From positions 1 through 42,281 of the forward strand of contig JAFRFY010000028.1 in NCBI GenBank assembly GCA_017434085.1: a stretch of DNA of 42,281 bases, in the 5' to 3' direction. The notes below the pieces were generated by a model. The model saw nothing but the letters and a program-made list of their open reading frames with translations. It was not told the origin of the DNA and did no database searches. A program made the translations under genes and the position numbers. Each line of letters begins with the position of its first letter. The first letter of the stretch is position 1. Source of the stretch: Clostridia bacterium (GTDB lineage Bacteria; Bacillota; Clostridia; Christensenellales; Aristaeellaceae). Positions 1 through 7,422 of this stretch are shown in pieces.

Positions 1-14
1 CAATTTCGAGTGGA

Positions 15-93
15 TTTGCCTGCATTTCAAGGCGATTTTCCGCAGACTTGCTGGCGGCAAGTCAAGGGAAATCAACGCAGAAATGCAGGCAAA
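15..93. repeat. Palindromic element at the left edge
   Basis: Two perfect 14-base arms, TTTGCCTGCATTTC at 15-28 and its complement at 80-93, enclose a second imperfect stem (GATTTTCC near 34 against GGAAATC near 67, and ACTTG/CAAGT around the centre). A further CTGCAGGCATTT follows at about 111-120. The whole 1-132 stretch lies downstream of the cyclase gene that ends at 133 on the minus strand, and no gene is seen in it. It may act as a transcription end or be one more member of the palindromic repeats in this window. It is cut by the window edge, so its full extent is unknown. Confidence 0.55.
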
Positions 94-132
94 GACGCCG
101 TAATTGCGCTGCAGGCATTTTAGAAACACACT

Positions 133-1761
133 CTAGGCCTTCGCCTTGCGCTTCTCCTTTTTGACCCGCTTGTTGGCGTACATGATGCTGTCGGCGCGCC
201 GCACGGTGTCGATGGCGCAGCTATCCGTGCCGGGGTCATACACCGCGATGCCCTTGGCGATGTGCACCTGCTCCCACCGGTTCTCGGTAGACGCGGAGAT
301 GTCCGCCTTGGCGACGTCAAAGCGGTCGAGCAGCGCCTCGCGGTTGACATAATCGTCGTTTTGCAGTATCACGGCGAACTCGTCGCCGCCGATGCGAAAC
401 ACCGGGCTGTGCTGGAAGATCTTGCAGATCAGCCGACACGCGGTCTTTAAGTACACGTCGCCCTTGTCGTGCCCGTACTGGTCGTTGACGATCTTCAAAT
501 CGTCGCAGTCGAACACGCCGATGGCAAAGGCCATGTCCTCCCGGCTGTCGATGCGCTGCTGCAGCGTGTCGATGGCGGTGGAAAACGCGCCCTTGTTCTT
601 GACGGAGGTCAGGGCGTCGATGTACACCCGCTTGTTCAGATCGCTGATGTGGTCCTTCGTGTGGTCCGTCAGGCGCTTGAAGGTGCGTGTGAGCCGGCCC
701 ACCTCGTCGTCCCCGTCGTACTCCAGCGTGAAGTCATAGTTGCCGGAGTCCGCAAGCTCGGCGGCCTCCGTGAGCTGCTGGAGGGGGCGGGTGATGCGCC
801 CGGTGTAGTACAGCGTGAACGTGCTCATGCACAAAAGCACCACGGCGGAGACGATCAGTATACCCCGTATGAGGCTCTGCCACTCGCCCTCCGTCTCCAT
901 GATCGGCACGCTGACGTAGAGCCGCATGCCGTTGCACAGCGGCAGCCACGCCGCCTGCTTCTCTACCCCGCCGTAACGGTAGGTGACGAAGGTGCTGTCG
1001 CTGACCAGGCCCTCGGGCGCTTCGGGCTTGGTGTCCTCCGTGAGCTGGGTCACGTCGATGCGCGGATGGAAGAACACCTCGCCCTCGGCGTCGCTTAAGA
1101 ATGCGTAGCCGTTGTTGTACAGGCGGATGTTCTCCACCTGCCCCGCCATGGTGGAATAGTCGATCTCGATGCCCACCACGCCCACGAACTGCCGGCCGTA
1201 GTAGATCGGCACGTTGTAGGAGATCACGCGCTTGTCCAGGTTGTCGGTGATGTAGGGTGGCAGCCATATGGCCTGCCCGGTGTGCTTGGGCACGGTGAAC
1301 CACACCAGCTTCGAGGTGTCCTCGGTGTCGTAGAGGGTGATGTCGGTCACCTCGTGCGGCACGAGGCCCTCACCGTCCAGGTCCGTGTACCAGAAGCCCT
1401 TCACGTTCTGCGACACGGCGGGGTCGATGCGGTAGTAGTAGGTCAGCACGCCGTTGGTGCGGTAGGCCATCTCGTCGAAGTACTTCCCCACCCGCTCGAT
1501 GTGCGCCGAGAGCTGTTCGTCCTCCAGCCCGTCCAGGTCTTCCTCCACGAAGGAGGCCACTTTTTTGACCGATCTCTCCACGCTGTCAAAGTAATAATCC
1601 AGGTTGCGCTCCCCGGTTTCGCACAGCAACAGCAGCAGTTGGTTGGATTCCAGCCGCTCGTTGTTGCGTATGAACAGCACGCTCAAAAACGTGACGGTCA
1701 CCAGAGCGATGATCACCACGCATACCGTCAGCAACGTGATTTTGGTCCGCAGGGAGTTCAT
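133..1761 (-). CDS. Membrane diguanylate cyclase (dCache-HAMP-GGDEF)
   Basis: Predicted diguanylate cyclase that makes cyclic di-GMP from two GTP in response to an extracellular ligand. The 542-residue protein has an N-terminal membrane helix (about 7-27), an extracellular dCache-like sensor (about 35-280), a second helix (about 298-320), a HAMP linker and a C-terminal GGDEF domain. The active-site motif RIGGDEF is intact (GGDEF near residues 458-462). The RxxD inhibitory site normally five residues upstream is absent (FQHS there), so product inhibition through that site is unlikely. The ATG at 1761 has AAGGTGAT just upstream; an in-frame GTG at 1776 has no ribosome site. It starts 29 bases after the end of the EAL-protein gene on the same strand, so the two probably form an operon of opposing enzymes. 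The family call is firm; the ligand is unknown. Confidence 0.9.
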   Translation of the reverse strand: MNSLRTKITLLTVCVVIIALVTVTFLSVLFIRNNERLESNQLLLLLCETGERNLDYYFDSVERSVKKVASFVEEDLDGLEDEQLSAHIERVGKYFDEMAYRTNGVLTYYYRIDPAVSQNVKGFWYTDLDGEGLVPHEVTDITLYDTEDTSKLVWFTVPKHTGQAIWLPPYITDNLDKRVISYNVPIYYGRQFVGVVGIEIDYSTMAGQVENIRLYNNGYAFLSDAEGEVFFHPRIDVTQLTEDTKPEAPEGLVSDSTFVTYRYGGVEKQAAWLPLCNGMRLYVSVPIMETEGEWQSLIRGILIVSAVVLLCMSTFTLYYTGRITRPLQQLTEAAELADSGNYDFTLEYDGDDEVGRLTRTFKRLTDHTKDHISDLNKRVYIDALTSVKNKGAFSTAIDTLQQRIDSREDMAFAIGVFDCDDLKIVNDQYGHDKGDVYLKTACRLICKIFQHSPVFRIGGDEFAVILQNDDYVNREALLDRFDVAKADISASTENRWEQVHIAKGIAVYDPGTDSCAIDTVRRADSIMYANKRVKKEKRKAKA

Positions 1762-1790
1762 ACTGATCACCTTCACTCTGTACGCCGAAG

Positions 1791-4715
1791 CTACCGGTCG
1801 GCCTTCATATCCCTGATATAGGCGTTCTCGAATTCCGAGGGGTGCAGCGGGCGCGAGAAGTAGTAGCCCTGCACCAGCTCACAGCCCAGGTTCTTCAAGA
1901 GGATCATCTGCTCCTCGGTCTCCACGCCCTCCGCGATGACGGGGATCTTGAGGTTCCTGGCGATGTCGAGTATCAGCGCCACGAGCTGCTTGTCCTTGTC
2001 GCTGTGCTCGATGTTTCGTATGAACGCCCGGTCCATCTTGAGCACGTCTATGGGCATGGCCGAGAGCATGTTCAGCGAGGAATACCCTGTGCCGAAGTCG
2101 TCCATCTCCACCTCGTAGCCCTTGCGCCGCAGGCCCTCCACGACGCGGATGACCTGGTCGGCGTTCTCGGTGTAGGCGGATTCGGTGACCTCCAGCTTGA
2201 GGGCGTCGTGTTTAAGCCCGTTGAAGCGGAGGATGTCGTCCAGCGTGTTCTCCAGCGCCGGGTCGAACACGTCCACCCGCGACAGGTTCACGGAGACAGG
2301 CAGCGTCACGCCGTACTGCTCCCGCCAGCGTACGATCTGCCGGGCCGCCTCGGTCCAGACGTACTTGTCCACGATGCCGATCTGCCCGTTGCGCTCAAAC
2401 AGCGGTATGAAGTCGTCCGGGGAGATCATGCCCAGCTCGGGATGCCGCCAGCGGATCAGGGCCTCGGCGCTGACCAGCCTCGGCGGCTCGGACTGTATGT
2501 CGTACTTGGGCTGGTAGTACACCTCAAACTGGTATTCGTCCACCGCCCGGCGCAGGTCGTTCAAAAGCCGCTGCTCGTACATCTCGCGCTCGCGCACCTT
2601 CTCGTCGAACACGATCAAATGCTCCTTGTAGTGGCCGCGGGCCATGCTGCACGCCGTGCGGGCACGGTCGAACAGCTGCTCGGGCTCCAGCCGCCCCCGT
2701 CCGGGCATCACGCCCATGCGCATGCGGATGCTGGCGTTTTGGGACATGCCGTCCAGCTTGCCCTGCAGGCGCTCGTAGATGGCCTGATAATCCCCGCCGT
2801 GCCGACAGAATATGTCGAAGCGGTCCGCCTCAAACCGCCCGGCGATGCCGCCCAGCCCCTGGGACACGGCGCGGATCTCGCCGCCCAGCGTGCGCAGCAC
2901 CTGGTCGCCGAACTCCCGGCCGTTCAGGGCGTTGACGGAGTGGAACTGCTCGATGTTGATGACGATGGCGTCCATGGCGGCGTCCGGGCGCTCGCGGTAC
3001 ATGCGGTTGGCGTACTGGAAGAAGAAGTTGCGGTTGTAAAGGCCGGTCAATTCATCGATCTCCGTGGCGGATATCAGCCGCCGCGCCTTGCGCTCCGAGC
3101 GCATGCTCATGATGAGAAGTGCCAGTATCACAAGCATCACCGCGGCGATCACGACGATCACCACCGTCAGGTTGTCCATGACGAAATCAGAAATGCTGTA
3201 CTTGGCGTCCTCGGCGATGTAGTACGACAGCGCCGCGTTGACGGCGGAATCCGGGATCATGCCGGTGGCCTTGGCCAGTATGGAGTACAGCTCCGTCTGC
3301 CCCCGCGCCACCGCGAAGCAGAACTCCACCTCCACGCCGGTGGTGAAGGTGGTGAGATGGTACTTTTCACACAGCTTGGAGATGTTGTTGTAGCGGTAGT
3401 TGCTGATGAGCACGCAGTCCGCCACGCCCTGGGCCACAGCCTTTAAGCAGTCCGGGGTGGTCGGGTAATAGACCTTCCGCCAGGACGGGAAGTTGTCCAT
3501 CAGGAAGGCGTCGTAGTTGTTGTTGCCCTCGTTGACCGCCACGATCACGTGCTCCTTGTCGGCGATGAAGCTCTTGCCCGTCGCGTGCACCACGGCGTAG
3601 ATGTCCGTGCTGATCACGGCCGGGGTCATCACGAGGTTCATGACCTCGCCGTCGTAGGCGCTCAGGTTGGCCGGGAAGACGCAGTCCACCTCGCCGCGCT
3701 CGAGCGCGGCGAGCGCCGCCGCGGTGGTGGGATAGGCCGTGGCCTCAAAGTCCAGGTGCGCGTTGGCTGTGCAGTCCGAGGCGTAGGCCAGGTAGTCCTT
3801 GAGTATGCCCGTCAGTTCGCCGGTATCCTTGTCCGCGGCGCAAAAAGAAAGGTAGTTGTCCTGATAGCCCACCCTTATCGCGCCGTGGCCGGACAGCCAG
3901 CTCACCTCGTCCGGGGATAAAAAGGTGTTCGCCCCGACCCGCTTGATGTGCTTTTCGTACATCTGCTGGTTGTAGTAGCGGTTTTCGTCCTGTATGCGGT
4001 TGAGCGCGCCGTTCAAATCGCTCAGAAGGTCGGGGCGGCTCTTCGTGACCGCGAAGTAGAAGTCGGACGCGCCGATTTTGCACACCGGCACGGCGTGCTC
4101 GGGGGGGATGAAGGAGTCCAGCGTGACGTAGGCGTCCAGCGCGCCGGTGCGCAGCATGTGCAGGGATTCATCCTCGGTGGTCGTGAGCTCCACCAGCTCC
4201 GTTTCCACCCCGTTGCGCTGTTCCCATTCAAGGAAATGCTCCCTCTGGATGCTGCCCTTGTTGACGCCCACGCGCTTGCCGTTGAGCGTGGAGAAGTCCG
4301 TCTGGGAGATATCTTCATTATCCGGGGCGATGAACAGATAATACTCCTCCGTGCCCATCGGCAGGGAGGGAAAGAGCATGCGCTCCTCGCGCTCGCGCGT
4401 ATAGGAGACGTCGCTCATCAGGTCGATCTCCCCCGCCTCCAGCATGCGCATCAGCTCCGGCCAGCTGCCCCGGACGTACTCGTAGTTCCAGCCGGTATAG
4501 GCGGCGATCTTCATCTGGTACTCGTAGGCATAGCCGGAGCGCCGCCCGGAGGCGTCCACGGTGTTGAAGGAGGAATCGTACCAGCCCACGCGCACGGTCT
4601 TGGCGTCGCCCTCGGCCCCCGCGGCGAAAGGCGACAGCAGCGCCGCGAGCATGGCCAGGCAAAGTATCAGCGACCAGTTTCGCCCTGCGCGGGCGTGCGG
4701 AGCATGATGGTTCAT
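1791..4715 (-). CDS. Tandem SBP-domain, degenerate GGDEF, EAL phosphodiesterase
   Basis: Predicted membrane cyclic-di-GMP phosphodiesterase with an amino-acid-type sensor, 974 residues. Order: signal or membrane segment (about 13-33), two tandem bacterial solute-binding family 3 domains (about 37-265 and 272-500), a membrane helix (about 517-540), a GGDEF-like domain (about 558-690) and an EAL domain (about 710-960). The GGDEF signature reads GRFEADRFDIF, so cyclase activity is probably lost and the domain may be regulatory. The EAL domain keeps its signature residues: EALIRW, the NLS segment, the E of KLEVTES, the DD of MDDFGTGYSS, K of DVLKMD and the E of AEGVE. The ATG at 4715 follows AGGGTGACGAAA. 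Two venus-flytrap domains before the membrane resemble the BvgS/EvgS layout, here coupled to c-di-GMP breakdown instead of a kinase. First gene of an operon with the cyclase at 133-1761. Confidence 0.9.
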   Translation of the reverse strand: MNHHAPHARAGRNWSLILCLAMLAALLSPFAAGAEGDAKTVRVGWYDSSFNTVDASGRRSGYAYEYQMKIAAYTGWNYEYVRGSWPELMRMLEAGEIDLMSDVSYTREREERMLFPSLPMGTEEYYLFIAPDNEDISQTDFSTLNGKRVGVNKGSIQREHFLEWEQRNGVETELVELTTTEDESLHMLRTGALDAYVTLDSFIPPEHAVPVCKIGASDFYFAVTKSRPDLLSDLNGALNRIQDENRYYNQQMYEKHIKRVGANTFLSPDEVSWLSGHGAIRVGYQDNYLSFCAADKDTGELTGILKDYLAYASDCTANAHLDFEATAYPTTAAALAALERGEVDCVFPANLSAYDGEVMNLVMTPAVISTDIYAVVHATGKSFIADKEHVIVAVNEGNNNYDAFLMDNFPSWRKVYYPTTPDCLKAVAQGVADCVLISNYRYNNISKLCEKYHLTTFTTGVEVEFCFAVARGQTELYSILAKATGMIPDSAVNAALSYYIAEDAKYSISDFVMDNLTVVIVVIAAVMLVILALLIMSMRSERKARRLISATEIDELTGLYNRNFFFQYANRMYRERPDAAMDAIVINIEQFHSVNALNGREFGDQVLRTLGGEIRAVSQGLGGIAGRFEADRFDIFCRHGGDYQAIYERLQGKLDGMSQNASIRMRMGVMPGRGRLEPEQLFDRARTACSMARGHYKEHLIVFDEKVREREMYEQRLLNDLRRAVDEYQFEVYYQPKYDIQSEPPRLVSAEALIRWRHPELGMISPDDFIPLFERNGQIGIVDKYVWTEAARQIVRWREQYGVTLPVSVNLSRVDVFDPALENTLDDILRFNGLKHDALKLEVTESAYTENADQVIRVVEGLRRKGYEVEMDDFGTGYSSLNMLSAMPIDVLKMDRAFIRNIEHSDKDKQLVALILDIARNLKIPVIAEGVETEEQMILLKNLGCELVQGYYFSRPLHPSEFENAYIRDMKADR

Positions 4716-4771
4716 TTTCGTCACCCTGTTGTGAATGTGTACAACGTGTTTTCATAATTATGTTATAACTT

Positions 4772-4801
4772 ATTATAACATATTATAGCACTATTTGTCT
4801 A
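4772..4801 (-). promoter_or_regulatory. Sigma-A promoter for the SBP-EAL operon
   Basis: On the minus strand a -35 TAGACA (4796-4801) and a -10 TATAAT (4772-4777) are separated by 18 bases, placing the start near 4765, about 50 bases before the ATG at 4715. A small inverted repeat, GTTATA/TATAAC at 4762-4779, overlaps the -10 and start point and could be an operator. A second TATAAT-like hexamer at about 4784-4789 also occurs in this AT-rich patch, so the exact start is uncertain. Confidence 0.65.
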
Positions 4802-4818
4802 TCGTTCTTAACATAAAA

Positions 4819-5019
4819 ATGCGGCAGGTTCATCGCCTGCCGTTATCATTCACCGTATAAGCCGGGCGATGAGGGCATCGCCCCTACGATTTGTACAGAA
4901 CAGCAGATTATTGGATTCGCAATAGATTATCCATCACATGCTGCCGCCACATGTAGGGGCGATGCCCTCATCGCCCGGACTTCATACGATAAACGGTGAA
5001 TGGTAGCTTCCTGCCGCAT
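4819..5019. repeat. ~200-bp nested palindromic element (GGGCGATGAGGGCAT core)
   Basis: An almost gene-length palindrome fills the gap between the EAL gene and the PHP gene. The outer arms ATGCGGCAGG (4819-4828) and CCTGCCGCAT (5010-5019) match perfectly. The middle arms contain CATTCACCGT and its complement ACGGTGAATG. The core is a perfect 26-base inverted repeat at 4862-4887 and 4953-4978, with about 65 bases between. It ends at the last base of the PHP stop codon. A second copy of the core lies between spoIIGA and sigE at 31802-31866. It carries no open frame and looks like a non-autonomous repeat (MITE- or REP-like); as RNA it would make a very long hairpin that could end transcription. 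Confidence 0.8.
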
Positions 5020-5828
5020 CATGTGCGATTAAACCCGCGCCTCAGCGCCTCGACGGTGTCCCGCGCCACGGGGCGCTCATCGGCATCCAGCCACTCTACG
5101 GGCCGCTCCGGCAGCACGTCCTCCGTCCATTCCGGCACGCTCACGGGGATCACGGGCCTTAGCGGAAGCCCCTGCCGAATGACGTTCACGTAATCGCCGA
5201 TGCACTCCAAAGGACGGTCGAGCGCGACCCCGGCCAGGCTGTCGGGGCGCATGCCGTAGGCGTGATGGTTGTCCGAGCCCGCCGTGACGGGCAGGCCCCG
5301 AAGCCGCGCGTACCGCATGCCCAGTATGTTCCACGCCATCTGGTTCCCGGCGTTGAAGCCCTCCACGGCGTCCACCAGATCGGGGGCCAGGTGGATGGTG
5401 CGGATATACCAGGCCGCCCGGAACGGATGGGCCTGCACCACGCAGCCGCCATAGCGGTGGACCTCATCGAACTGCTCCTTCCGGCTCCAGCGGGCCACCT
5501 CGGGATGCTCCAGCAGCCACTGCTTGTCCAGGCCGTAGACCAGGTAGTCGTCGCCCCCGTAGGTCTCCTCCCAGCCGAAGAACACCGGGAAGTTGAGCTT
5601 TATACCCTCGTCCAGAGCGTCCTCATAGCCCTCGCAGAAGCGGCACACGAACTCCCGCCAGGGCAGGCCGCGGTCCACGGCGCAGTTGCCGCGCCGGAAG
5701 TGGTCGGTGACGATGATGCCCGAATACCCCGCGTCGATGTAGCGACGGACGTATTCGCGCCCCGGCGTGTCGGAGCAGGCGCTGGCCTGCGCCGTATGCA
5801 GATGGGTCTCGTAGATGTATGTGTTCAC
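5019..5828 (-). CDS. PHP-domain phosphoesterase
   Basis: 269-residue PHP-superfamily protein, a metal-dependent phosphoesterase fold also found in histidinol phosphatase and nucleotide phosphatases. The N-terminus has the first metal motif as ETHLHTAQ, followed by GYSGIIVTDHF with a conserved TDH. Later histidines include VVQAHPFR and, near the C-terminus, AGSDNHHAYG, which fits the last metal-ligand motif of the fold. The start is GTG at 5826-5828, preceded by GGGAGGAGAAC; it gives the expected first strand NTYIYETHLHT, while the open frame upstream has no family similarity. A promoter with -35 TTGCCA and -10 TATGAT lies 50-80 bases upstream. The stop codon shares one base with the palindromic element. 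The substrate cannot be inferred. Confidence 0.85.
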   Translation of the reverse strand: MNTYIYETHLHTAQASACSDTPGREYVRRYIDAGYSGIIVTDHFRRGNCAVDRGLPWREFVCRFCEGYEDALDEGIKLNFPVFFGWEETYGGDDYLVYGLDKQWLLEHPEVARWSRKEQFDEVHRYGGCVVQAHPFRAAWYIRTIHLAPDLVDAVEGFNAGNQMAWNILGMRYARLRGLPVTAGSDNHHAYGMRPDSLAGVALDRPLECIGDYVNVIRQGLPLRPVIPVSVPEWTEDVLPERPVEWLDADERPVARDTVEALRRGFNRT

Positions 5829-5877
5829 GTTCTCCTCCCGCGCGCCGCCCCGCTTCACCGGGCGGCCCGTCGGCACC

Positions 5878-5906
5878 ATCATAGCACAGCCGGGCGTCGC
5901 TGGCAA
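5878..5906 (-). promoter_or_regulatory. Sigma-A promoter for the PHP gene
   Basis: Minus-strand -35 TTGCCA (5901-5906) and -10 TATGAT (5878-5883) with an optimal 17-base spacer; predicted start near 5871, about 43 bases before the GTG at 5828. Confidence 0.65.
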
Positions 5907-5935
5907 GGGGATGCCCGCGCCCTTGTGCGCACCGC

Positions 5936-5964
5936 TTGCCAAAATGTGCGTACTGTGATACAAT
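5936..5964 (+). promoter_or_regulatory. Sigma-A promoter for the secreted-protein gene
   Basis: -35 TTGCCA (5936-5941), 17-base spacer and -10 TACAAT (5959-5964). The start would fall near 5971, about 30 bases before the ATG at 6001, with AAAGGAGG in between. It is divergent from the PHP promoter. Confidence 0.65.
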
Positions 5965-6000
5965 ACCAGTAAATTCATGTGTAAAAAGGAGGAACAAAAC

Positions 6001-7353
6001 ATGAAGAAACTGCTTGCGATGCTGCTGGCGCTGGTGCTGGCGCTTTCCTGCACGCTGTCCCTGGCCGAGGCCGACGACGCCGCCGCGCTGCCCGCCCTGA
6101 CCGTGACGGGCAAGTACACCGTGGACCGGGAGGTCCTGGCCGCCGCCCTCACCGCCTTCGGCGCGGATGAGAACGCCGCCGCCCTCGCCGACGCCGTCGC
6201 CGCGGTGCTGACCGAGCTGGGCGAGCGCCTGATCGTCGCCGACAACGGCGTCGAGATTGGCCTGAGCCTGAAGGATACCGACCTCATCACGCTGGTGGGC
6301 GAGCTGACCGACGACGGCATCTCCCTGGGCAGCAGCCTTCTCCCCTCCCACGTGCTGACCGTCTCCGGCCAGACCCTCGGCGGCATACTGCAGAGCGCCG
6401 TCGAGGAGACCGGGAACGCCCTGGCCGACCTGGACTTTAACGCCCTGGGCGAGGCCGTCAGCGGCCACGCGGAAACCTTCATCAACAGCTGCGTAAACGC
6501 CGTGAGCTACGGCGAGCCCGAGTCCGGCGACTACGTGCTGGACGGCATCAGCTACAACGTGATGGTGCCCATGAACGTGGACCTGGAGGCCATCATCAAC
6601 GCCCTGAACACCTTCATCGCCGATATGACCGCCGACGAGAACATCCAGGCCGCGATCAAGACGCTGGAGGAAAAGGGCTTCAGCATCACCTCCGGGGACA
6701 ACGAGCCCCTGTCCACCGAAAACCTGCCCAAGCTGGACTTCGAGGCCTACATGACCGTGGACGAGGCGGGCAACACCACCGGCGCCACCGACGTGGTGTT
6801 CAAGGTATATCCGCCCGAATCCGAGGAGGTCGCCACCATGGGCGACGTGTTTGTGGATGGCGAGCACGTGCGCGTGATCGCGCAGTTCTTCGACCTCGAG
6901 AACGCGGACGCCACGCCCGTCAACGTGCTGTATGAGACCAGCGCCATCGACGAAGGGTACCAGCATCGCATGGAGTTCTACATCGGCGAGCTGTACTTCG
7001 GCTTTGTGTGCACCGTCACGAATGCTGACGTCATCACCGTCGACAGCGACATCTATGTGCTCGACAGCGAAAAGCCCCTGCTGTGCGAAAAGGTCGTGAT
7101 CGCGCAGGGCGGCGAGCGCACCGTCGCGCTCAACGACGGCAGCAAGGAAGTCGTCGCCGTGGAGGACCTGGTCGAGGGCGAGAACGCCGAAAACCTCCGC
7201 AACAGCCTGTTCATGGAGGCGCTGTTCAGCGGCATCGGCATCATCTCCAGCGCCACCGAGGCCATGCCCGAGGAGGTCGGGACCCTGATGAACCTGCTCA
7301 CGCCCGCCGAGGACGAGCCCGCAGAGGAACCCGCCGCGGAACCCGCCGCCTGA
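6001..7353 (+). CDS. Secreted protein of unknown function
   Basis: 450-residue exported protein that I do not recognise. The ATG at 6001 follows AAAGGAGGAACAAAAC and opens a clear signal peptide (MKK, then a Leu/Ala core) with likely signal peptidase I cleavage after SLA and before EADD. The cysteine in LALSC sits in a poor lipobox, so lipoprotein processing is less likely. The mature part is acidic, rich in Ala, Asp and Glu, and has no further membrane helix. It ends in a low-complexity tail of acidic/Pro/Ala repeats (EDEPAEEPAAEPAA) that could be a linker or a wall-associated tail. It is monocistronic: own promoter upstream and a strong terminator 14 bases downstream. The signal peptide resembles that of MglB in this window (same LALSC segment). 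Confidence 0.75.
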   Translation: MKKLLAMLLALVLALSCTLSLAEADDAAALPALTVTGKYTVDREVLAAALTAFGADENAAALADAVAAVLTELGERLIVADNGVEIGLSLKDTDLITLVGELTDDGISLGSSLLPSHVLTVSGQTLGGILQSAVEETGNALADLDFNALGEAVSGHAETFINSCVNAVSYGEPESGDYVLDGISYNVMVPMNVDLEAIINALNTFIADMTADENIQAAIKTLEEKGFSITSGDNEPLSTENLPKLDFEAYMTVDEAGNTTGATDVVFKVYPPESEEVATMGDVFVDGEHVRVIAQFFDLENADATPVNVLYETSAIDEGYQHRMEFYIGELYFGFVCTVTNADVITVDSDIYVLDSEKPLLCEKVVIAQGGERTVALNDGSKEVVAVEDLVEGENAENLRNSLFMEALFSGIGIISSATEAMPEEVGTLMNLLTPAEDEPAEEPAAEPAA

Positions 7354-7366
7354 CGGCTATAAAAGG

Positions 7367-7399
7367 GCATCCCCCGCGCGATATACGCGCGGGGGATGC
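7367..7399. terminator. Bidirectional terminator
   Basis: Perfect 14-base arms, GCATCCCCCGCGCG (7367-7380) and its complement (7386-7399), with loop ATATA. The plus-strand exit reads TTTATG, and the minus-strand exit reads CCTTTTATAG. It serves the convergent secreted-protein gene (ends 7353) and TIR gene (ends 7423). Confidence 0.85.
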
Positions 7400-7422
7400 T
7401 TTATGAATAAAGCGATCGTACA

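Noticed and set aside
5623-6966. Long open frame on the minus strand through the secreted-protein gene
   Set aside because: It opposes a gene with a signal peptide, promoter and terminator; its residues are His/Gly/Val-rich as expected from an antisense frame in GC-rich DNA. Only its 3' part overlaps the PHP gene, in another frame.
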